A stretch of DNA of 64,000 bases. Origin: an uncultured Pseudoxanthomonas sp. Lineage in GTDB: Bacteria; Pseudomonadota; Gammaproteobacteria; Xanthomonadales; Xanthomonadaceae. Below, piece by piece: positions 58,286 to 64,000 of this stretch. A program made the position numbers and the translations under genes. Where the stretch lies: NCBI GenBank assembly GCA_946886405.1, contig CAMPIO010000003.1, positions 12,714 through 76,713 on the forward strand, read 5' to 3'. Every line of letters starts with the position of its first letter. The first letter of the stretch is position 1. The notes under the pieces are model-generated. The model saw only the letters and a program-made list of their open reading frames with translations. It was not told where the DNA came from and made no database searches.

Positions 58286-59620
58286 TTACACCGCGTCGGA
58301 CAGCGACGTGAAGGTGAAGTCACGCAGCTTCATCGGCGGAATCATCATCACGAAGCTGGATTCGTCACCGGCCACGCGCACCGGCTTGCCGAGTTCTTCG
58401 ATGTTGTTGAGCATGATCACCGGCGATTCGTTGAAGCGGAAGTTCTTCACCGGGTGCTTGATCTGCCCGTTCTCGATATAGAACGTGCCGTCGCGGGTCA
58501 GGCCGGTCAGCAGCACGGTCTGCGGGTCCACCATGCGGATGTACCACGTGCGCGTGACCAGGATGCCCTTCTGCGTGCCGGCGACCAGTTCGGCCGTGGA
58601 CTTGGTGCCGCCGGCCACCAGCAGGTTGCCGGGCGAGCCGATCGCGCGCTTGCCCTGCTTCTGCGCCCAGAAGCGCGAATACTCCAGGTTGACGACCTTG
58701 CCGTTCTCGACGATGGCCATCTTCTCGCGCGGCAGGCCTTCGCCATCCCAGGGCATCACTTCCGCGCCCGGGTGCCACGGGTCGGCGCTGATGTTCACGC
58801 GCGGATCGTAGACCTGCTCACCCAGCTTGTTGCCGCCGCCCTTCTTGGACAGGAAGCTGCGGCCTTCGTCGGCCTGGCGCGCGTCGAAGAAGTTCATCAT
58901 GAAGGAGATCAGGCCTGCGGCCGCCGCGGGTTCCAGGATGACCGTGTACTTGCCCGGTTCCAGCGCCTTGGCTTCGGCCGATTCGCTGGCCTTGCGCATC
59001 GCGGTGCGGATGTCGCTGTCGGCCTTGAATGCGCTCGCATCCTTCAGGTTGCGGCCGACCCAGCCCGATCCCCGGCCGTCTTCCGTGCGCACCGTGCAGG
59101 TGTAGTTGAACGCGGTGGCCTTCTGGTAGCCGAAGTTGCCCTTGCTGTTGGCGAAGGCGACGAAGCTCTGGCCATCTTCCAGAAAGCCGGCGGCGATCAG
59201 CTTCTCGGCCTTGCACGGACCGATCGAATCGGCGGCCACCTGCGCGCGGAATTCCGGCGTGATGGCGGCGGTGGACTCGCTGAAGGTGGGCGAGGCCTTG
59301 TAGGTCTGCTTGTCGACGGCCGGCATGAACTCGGGGTTCTCCGGCGCCAGGCGGGCGAGGTCTTCGGCACGGCGGACCACGCGCTCCAGCGAGGCGTCGT
59401 CGAACTCGTTGATCGTCGCGATGCCGACCCGCTTGCCGAACGCGACCTGCACGCCCAGGTCGGTGTTGCTGACAATGCCGCTGGTGGACACGTTGTTCAG
59501 GGCGAACCGGATGTTGCCGTCCACCGATCCGGTGAGGGACGCGGTGCATTCGTCGGCGGTGGACAGCGCGATGACCTTGTCCAGGATGGCCTTGGCCTGC
59601 GCTTCGGTGAGGATGCTCAT
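58286..59620 (-). CDS. TldE/PmbA-like metalloprotease subunit
   Basis: The 444-residue protein belongs to the TldD/TldE (U62) family and aligns best with TldE-type subunits. It lacks the HExxxH metal motif and instead carries PGKYTVILEPAAAAGLISFMM (about 222-242) at the equivalent site. In the E. coli pair, TldE binds TldD and both are needed to process microcin B17 and CcdA. No signal peptide is present, unlike the two adjacent TldD-type genes. It is probably co-transcribed with them, with a GTAG repeat in the 97-base gap upstream. Confidence 0.88.
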   Translation of the reverse strand: MSILTEAQAKAILDKVIALSTADECTASLTGSVDGNIRFALNNVSTSGIVSNTDLGVQVAFGKRVGIATINEFDDASLERVVRRAEDLARLAPENPEFMPAVDKQTYKASPTFSESTAAITPEFRAQVAADSIGPCKAEKLIAAGFLEDGQSFVAFANSKGNFGYQKATAFNYTCTVRTEDGRGSGWVGRNLKDASAFKADSDIRTAMRKASESAEAKALEPGKYTVILEPAAAAGLISFMMNFFDARQADEGRSFLSKKGGGNKLGEQVYDPRVNISADPWHPGAEVMPWDGEGLPREKMAIVENGKVVNLEYSRFWAQKQGKRAIGSPGNLLVAGGTKSTAELVAGTQKGILVTRTWYIRMVDPQTVLLTGLTRDGTFYIENGQIKHPVKNFRFNESPVIMLNNIEELGKPVRVAGDESSFVMMIPPMKLRDFTFTSLSDAV

Positions 59621-59633
59621 GGAGTTTTTCCTT

Positions 59634-59714
59634 GTGGAGCGGAGCTCGCTCCGCTGCTCTTCGTTGTGTGGCAGGACCTACGTCTGACGCAGCCGAGCAA
59701 GCTCGGCTCTACAG
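59634..59714. repeat. GTAG-type palindromic repeat, GTAGAGC subfamily, copy 3
   Basis: The left arm (59634-59665, beginning GTGGAGCGGAGC, one base off GTAGAGC) and the right arm at 59688-59714 (GCAGCCGAGCAAGCTCGGCT, ending CTACAG) are imperfect complements. It sits between the TldE-like and the first TldD-like genes. Confidence 0.7.
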
Positions 59715-59717
59715 GTC

Positions 59718-61352
59718 TCATCCCAGGCTGCGGGCGGTGTTGATGACATTCATGCCGTTGAATCGCGCGGTCGAGGAGCCGTGCGATACCGCGGACACCT
59801 GGCCGGGCTGGCCCTTGCCGTCGAAGAACGAACCACCCATGCGGTAGTCGCTTTCATCGCAGATCGCGGCGCAGGCATTCCAGAACTCCGGCGTGCGGAT
59901 CTGGTAGGCCACGTCTTCGATCTGCCGGCCGATCTTGCCGTTCTTGATCTCGTAGAACAGCTGACCGCCGAACTGCGCGTTGTAGCGCTGCTGGTCGATG
60001 GAGAACGAGCCGTCGCCGATGATGTAGATGCCGTCCTCGACGTCCTTGACCATGTCGGCGACCGACAGCTTGGTCTTGCCCGGTGCCAGCGACACGTTGG
60101 CCATGCGCTGGAACTGCACGCTGCTCCACGAGTCGGCGTAGCAGCAGCCATCGGATTCGGACTTGCCCAGGATGTGGGCCTGGTCGCGGATGGTCTGGTA
60201 ATCGACCAGCTTGCCTTCCTTCACCAGGTCCCAGCGCTTGGTCTTGACGCCTTCATCGTCGTAGCCGACCGCGCCCAGGCTGCCCGGCTGCACCTTGTCG
60301 GCGAACAGATTGACGATGCCGCTGCCGTACTGGAACGCCTCGTTGCGCTTGTCCAGCGTGGCGAAGCTGGTGCCGGCGTAGTTGGCCTCGTAGCCGAGCA
60401 CGCGGTCCAGCTCCAGCGGATGGCCGACGTTCTCGTGGATGGTGAGGAACAGGTTGGTCGGGTCCAGTACCAGGTCGTACTTGCCGGGCTTCACCGACGG
60501 CGCGGTCAGCTTGGCGCGCGCCTGCTTTGCGGACGCGATGGCGTCTTCCTTCATGTCGTACGACAGGCCGTAGTTGATGACGCCATTCGGTGTGGCGTAC
60601 TTCTGCGATGCGTCGCCATCGAGGTACTCGTAGCCCAGGCCGACCGGCGAGGACAGGCCGTCGCGGGTGCGGAACTTGCCGCTGGCCTTGTCGATGGCGG
60701 TGACCGTCATCGGTACCCAGATGCGGTGCACGTCCTGGTCGATGTAGGACCCGTCGGTGCTGGCGAAGTACTTCTGCTCGTTGACCACGAACATCATCGA
60801 GTTGACGAAATCGGCACCGGCATTGATCGCGGCGGCGTTGACGCCCAGCAGCAGGTCGACCTTCTCCTTGATCGGCACCTCCATCGCGTTCTTCTTGATC
60901 GGCGTCTTCCACGACACCTCGCCGAAGCCCGGCGCCTTGGCCAGCTGCACCGGCGCGGTCTGCGTCTTGCTGTTGGCCTTGGCGATGGCGGCAGCCTGGC
61001 GTGCGGCAGTGGCCACGCCTTCGGCGGTCAGCGTGTTGGTGGCGGCGAAGCCCCAGGCGCCATTGGCGATCACACGGATGCCGGCACCGGTGGACTCGGT
61101 GTTCACGACGTTCTGCACCTTGTCTTCGCGGGTGATCACGAACTGGCGCAGGTAGCGGCCGATGCGCACGTCGCAGTAGGTCGCACCGGCCTGCTTGGCT
61201 GCGGCGAGGGCGGCGTCGGCCAGGCGCTTCTTGAAGGCGACATCAAGCGTGGACTGGAGTTGCTCGGCGGCGATCGCCTTGCCGAAGAAGGACGGCACCA
61301 TCAGGCCGCCCAGGCTGAGGCCGGTCATGGCCAGGAAGTCACGACGTTGCAA
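59718..61352 (-). CDS. Tat-signal TldD-like metalloprotease, paralogue A
   Basis: The 544-residue TldD-type protein has a Tat signal at the N-terminus (MQRRDFLAMTGLSLGGLMVP; twin Arg, then hydrophobic stretch, to about 30). I start at TTG 61352 (TGGAG 8 bases before), which matches the start of the paralogue downstream of it in copy number; an ATG at 61424 would add a roughly 25-residue Pro/Arg extension before the twin Arg. The metal motif HENVGH (HExxxH, about 295) lies in LFLTIHENVGHPLELDR. Family members are zinc proteases that trim peptides. Export of a TldD enzyme is unusual. Confidence 0.88.
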   Translation of the reverse strand: MQRRDFLAMTGLSLGGLMVPSFFGKAIAAEQLQSTLDVAFKKRLADAALAAAKQAGATYCDVRIGRYLRQFVITREDKVQNVVNTESTGAGIRVIANGAWGFAATNTLTAEGVATAARQAAAIAKANSKTQTAPVQLAKAPGFGEVSWKTPIKKNAMEVPIKEKVDLLLGVNAAAINAGADFVNSMMFVVNEQKYFASTDGSYIDQDVHRIWVPMTVTAIDKASGKFRTRDGLSSPVGLGYEYLDGDASQKYATPNGVINYGLSYDMKEDAIASAKQARAKLTAPSVKPGKYDLVLDPTNLFLTIHENVGHPLELDRVLGYEANYAGTSFATLDKRNEAFQYGSGIVNLFADKVQPGSLGAVGYDDEGVKTKRWDLVKEGKLVDYQTIRDQAHILGKSESDGCCYADSWSSVQFQRMANVSLAPGKTKLSVADMVKDVEDGIYIIGDGSFSIDQQRYNAQFGGQLFYEIKNGKIGRQIEDVAYQIRTPEFWNACAAICDESDYRMGGSFFDGKGQPGQVSAVSHGSSTARFNGMNVINTARSLG

Positions 61353-61510
61353 GGCTGTTCTCCACCAGTTGGGCCTGCGCGGGGCAGGCAGGGACTGCGA
61401 CAGACACGCTGTGTCCCGCGCCATCTCCACCTCGCGGGTCGTCCCCGATTCTTGCGCCGGGGCCGAGACAGCGTCAAATGACTTTAGGCATAGAAGGACC
61501 CCCATTTTCC

Positions 61511-61586
61511 CTGTAGGAGCGCCCGCGGGCGCGATGCTTTTGCCCGGGATGCATGAAACGCATCGCGCCCGAGGGCGCTCCTACAG
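61511..61586. repeat. GTAG-type palindromic repeat, copy 5
   Basis: The arms 61511-61537 and 61560-61586 are 27 bases each with a single mismatch; they start CTGTAGGAGCGCCC. It lies in the 282-base gap between the two TldD-like paralogues. Confidence 0.82.
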
Positions 61587-61634
61587 GGTAACGGGACTCG
61601 CGTTCGCCCGGGCGCGCGCTTGCAGGCGTGGCGC

Positions 61635-63263
61635 CTACCCCAGGCTGCGCGCGGTGTTGATGATGTTGATGCCGTCGAAGCGCGTGGTGGCCGACCCATG
61701 CGAGACCGCCGACACCTGGCTGGGCTGGCCCTTGCCGTCGAAGAACGAACCGCCGAGGCGGAAATCGCGTGCATCGCAGATCGCCGTGCAGGCGTTCCAG
61801 AACTCCGGTGTACGGATCTGGTAGGCCGCGTCCTCGATCTGCCGGGTGACCTGGCCGTTCTTGATCTCGAAATACAGCTGGCCGCCGAATTGCGCGTTGT
61901 AGCGCTGTTGGTCGATGGAATACGAGCCGCGGCCGTGGATGTAGAGGCCGTTCTCGACATCCTTGACCATGTCCGCCACCGTCAACGGCGTCTTGCCCGG
62001 CGCCAGCGAGACATTGGCCATCCGCTGGAACTGCACGCTGCTCCACGAGTCGGCGTAGCTGCAGCCGTGCGAGGCCTCCTCGCCGAGGATATGCACCTCG
62101 TCGCGCGTGGCCTGGTAGTTGACCAGCACGCCGTCCTTCACCAGGTCCCAGCGGCGCGTCTTTACGCCTTCGTCGTCGTAGCCCACGGCGCCGAGGCTGC
62201 GGGGTTCGGTCTTGTCGGCGGTAAAGGTGACGATCGGGCTGCCCCACTGGAAGCGCTGCTCGCGCTTGTCCAGCGTGGCGAAGCTGGTGCCGGCATAGTT
62301 GGCTTCGTAGCCGAGCACGCGGTCCAGTTCCAGCGGGTGGCCGACGTTCTCGTGGATGGTGAGGAACAGGTTGGACGGGTCCAGTACCAGGTCGTACTTG
62401 CCGGGTTTCACCGATGGTGCGGCCAGCTTGGCGCGCGCCTGCTTCGCGGCCGCGACGATGTCCTCGCGCAGGTCGTAGGACGCGCCGTACGCCACCACGC
62501 CCCCCGGCAGTGCGATCCGGTCGGCGGGGTTCGCATCCAGGTACTCGTAACCCATGCCCATCGGGGCGGACAGGCCGTCGCGGGTCTTGAACCTGCCCGT
62601 TACCTTGTCCACCACGGTAACGGTGAAGGGCACCCAGATGCGGTGCACGTCCTGGTCGATGTACGAACCGTCGGTGCTGGCGAAATACTTCTGCTCGTTG
62701 ATCACGAACATGCGCGAGGCGGCGAAGCTGGCACCAGCCGCCAGCGCGGTGGCGTTGGCGCCGAGCAGCAGGTCCACTTTCTCCTTCACCGGGACGGCCA
62801 TCGCGTTCCTCACGATCGGCGTTTTCCATGCCACCTCGCCGACACCGGCAAGCGGCGCCAGCTGCACCGGCTTGCCCTGGATGCGCGCATTGGCGCGGGC
62901 GATGGCGACTGCTTGCCGCGCTGCCGCCGCCACGCCGTCCTGCGTCTGGTCGTTGGTCGCCGCGAAGCCCCACGCGCCCTGCGCGATCACGCGTACGCCG
63001 ACGCCGGAAGATTCGGTGTTCACCACGTTCTGCACCTTGTCCTCGCGCGTGATCAGCGACTGCCGCAGATAGCGGCCGACGCGCACGTCGCAGTACGTGG
63101 CGCCTGCTGCGGTCGCAGCCGACAAGGCGGCATCGGCCAGACGCTTCTTCTTGGCCACGTCGCCGGGCTCCAACAGGGCTTCGGCGGCGATGACGCGCGT
63201 ACCGGGCAAGGCCAATCCGGTGAGGGTCAGTCCGCCCAGGGCGAGGAAGTCGCGTCGTTGCAT
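61635..63263 (-). CDS. Tat-signal TldD-like metalloprotease, paralogue B
   Basis: The 542-residue TldD-type protein starts at ATG with a Tat signal (MQRRDFLALGGLTLTGLALP, cleaved near IAA about 27). It is very close to paralogue A: long shared runs include FLTIHENVGHPLELDRVLGY, with the HExxxH metal motif intact. The C-terminal end SLG and the catalytic-domain segments (YNAQFGGQL, NACTAICDARDFRLGGSFF) are shared too, so the two genes arose by tandem duplication. It is the first gene of the 13-kb minus-strand cluster, divergent from the NYN-domain gene with 125 bases between. Confidence 0.9.
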   Translation of the reverse strand: MQRRDFLALGGLTLTGLALPGTRVIAAEALLEPGDVAKKKRLADAALSAATAAGATYCDVRVGRYLRQSLITREDKVQNVVNTESSGVGVRVIAQGAWGFAATNDQTQDGVAAAARQAVAIARANARIQGKPVQLAPLAGVGEVAWKTPIVRNAMAVPVKEKVDLLLGANATALAAGASFAASRMFVINEQKYFASTDGSYIDQDVHRIWVPFTVTVVDKVTGRFKTRDGLSAPMGMGYEYLDANPADRIALPGGVVAYGASYDLREDIVAAAKQARAKLAAPSVKPGKYDLVLDPSNLFLTIHENVGHPLELDRVLGYEANYAGTSFATLDKREQRFQWGSPIVTFTADKTEPRSLGAVGYDDEGVKTRRWDLVKDGVLVNYQATRDEVHILGEEASHGCSYADSWSSVQFQRMANVSLAPGKTPLTVADMVKDVENGLYIHGRGSYSIDQQRYNAQFGGQLYFEIKNGQVTRQIEDAAYQIRTPEFWNACTAICDARDFRLGGSFFDGKGQPSQVSAVSHGSATTRFDGINIINTARSLG

Positions 63264-63388
63264 CGATCGGGTCCGGAAACGGAAGCCTCCGGACTGTCGT
63301 CGGCACGCGTCGCAGCGTCAAGTGACGGCGGTCATGATGCAGTGACGTGGTGCACAATGTGCTTCGTCCCGCACAGGAATCGACCCGC

Positions 63389-64000
63389 ATGAAATCCCGT
63401 CCGGTCGCCCGGCCCGAGAACGACGACGAACAGCTGCGGCTCGCCGTGCTGATCGATGCCGACAACGCGCAGCCCGCCGTCATCGAAGGATTGCTCGCCG
63501 AAGTGGCCAAGTACGGCGTCGCCAGCGTCAAGCGCATCTACGGCGACTTCACCAGCACCCGCATGACGCAATGGAAGCAGGCGCTGCTGAAGCACTCGAT
63601 CAACCCGGTGCAGCAGTTCGCCTACACCAGCGGCAAGAACGCCACCGACAGTTCGTTGATCATCGATGCGATGGACCTGATGTATACCCGTCGCTTCGAC
63701 GGCGTGTGCCTGGTGTCCAGCGACAGCGACTTCACGCGTCTGGCGCAACGCCTGCGCGAGGAAGGCCTGACCGTGTACGGGTTCGGCGAACGCAAGACGC
63801 CGGACGCCTTCGTGCAGGCGTGCGACAAGTTCATCTACGTCGAAGTGCTGCGCAGCGAAATCCCCGCGCCGGCCGTTCCGCCGTCGCCGCAGAAGCCCGC
63901 GAAGAAGGCCGCCAAGCCGGCAATGAAGAAACCTGCGGCGCCGGCCGAACCGACGCCAGTTCCTGTCGCCGAACAGGGCAAGCACGAGTCGCTGCCGCTG
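63389..64000 (+). CDS. NYN-domain (PIN-like RNase fold) protein, N-terminal part (partial)
   Basis: The frame starts at ATG 63389 and runs to the window edge without a stop (204 codons visible). The N-terminal part (about 15-150) is an NYN/DUF88 domain, with the acidic sites AVLIDADNAQP (about 20-30), DSSLIIDAMDLMY (about 90-103) and LVSSDSDFTRLAQ (about 112-124). These are the Asp residues of a metal-dependent PIN-like nuclease. The visible end is Pro/Ala/Lys-rich linker (about 155-204), which usually leads to a C-terminal OST-HTH/LOTUS RNA-binding domain beyond the window. RNA cleavage is the likely role. Confidence 0.85.
   Translation, partial: MKSRPVARPENDDEQLRLAVLIDADNAQPAVIEGLLAEVAKYGVASVKRIYGDFTSTRMTQWKQALLKHSINPVQQFAYTSGKNATDSSLIIDAMDLMYTRRFDGVCLVSSDSDFTRLAQRLREEGLTVYGFGERKTPDAFVQACDKFIYVEVLRSEIPAPAVPPSPQKPAKKAAKPAMKKPAAPAEPTPVPVAEQGKHESLPL

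Noticed and set aside
59718..63263. Near-identical TldD genes as an assembly duplication
   Set aside because: The two copies differ at many codons throughout, and their flanks differ, so a collapsed or duplicated contig is unlikely.
63332..63985. 217-codon minus-strand frame at the window end
   Set aside because: It is antisense to the NYN-domain frame, whose acidic motifs and codon pattern are far more convincing.

Overview
The window is a high-GC chromosome segment from a gammaproteobacterium of the family Xanthomonadaceae (Pseudoxanthomonas/Stenotrophomonas/Xanthomonas-like). The basis is the gene families present (YidC-MnmE junction, Xanthomonad-type ferredoxin reductase, monomeric isocitrate dehydrogenase beside AceK, the TldD/MoxR cluster) and many GTAG-type palindromic intergenic repeats of the kind known from Stenotrophomonas. 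The genus is inferred, since no rRNA or marker gene fixes it. It looks like core chromosome: I see no insertion sequence, prophage, integrase, tRNA or CRISPR array.

Layout. 1-2.9 kb: end of yidC, mnmE, and a TonB-domain lipoprotein. 3.0-8.6 kb (minus): NatAB-type ABC exporter, exported S33-type hydrolase, M50-like membrane protease, ferredoxin-NADP reductase. 8.7-11.9 kb (plus): YadGH-type ABC exporter overlapping a ketopantoate reductase-like gene, then a small membrane protein. 12-16.5 kb: tatD, hrpB, a small membrane protein, rluE. 16.6-19.7 kb: a stress-type module with an ECF sigma/anti-sigma operon divergent from a catalase-like peroxidase/cytochrome b561 operon; both sides carry the same promoter signature. 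19.7-32.4 kb: exported methyltransferase-like protein, quinone-oxidoreductase-like enzyme, acetyl-CoA synthetase-GNAT fusion coupled to a gluzincin-like protein, aceK, a LysR regulator, AIG2-like protein, monomeric NADP-IDH, lipoprotein and LysM protein. 32.4-41 kb: queF, two small protein genes, lytic transglycosylase plus hexose-6-phosphate mutarotase, MFS exporter, PepSY protein, BenE transporter, a two-domain methylglyoxal-synthase-like protein. 41-47.1 kb (minus): gltBD. 47.5-49.7 kb (plus): a lipoprotein followed by a class-3-lipase-like protein, possibly an immunity/effector pair. 49.7-50.1 kb: an I78-type inhibitor. 50.3-63.3 kb (minus): a 13-kb unidirectional cluster of two Tat-signal TldD paralogues, a TldE-like partner, an exported DUF4159-type protein, then a tightly overlapping MoxR/DUF58/BatA/DUF4175/membrane-protein operon. 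The window ends inside an NYN-domain gene.

The strongest candidate for an under-described system is the 50.3-63.3 kb cluster, which appears to join envelope-directed TldD-type proteases to a MoxR AAA+ chaperone operon. The ECF module is the best-supported regulatory circuit, because divergent promoters with identical spacing can be read directly. GTAG repeats lie in many intergenic gaps and in three cases run into the 3' end of a gene, two of them supplying the stop codon.
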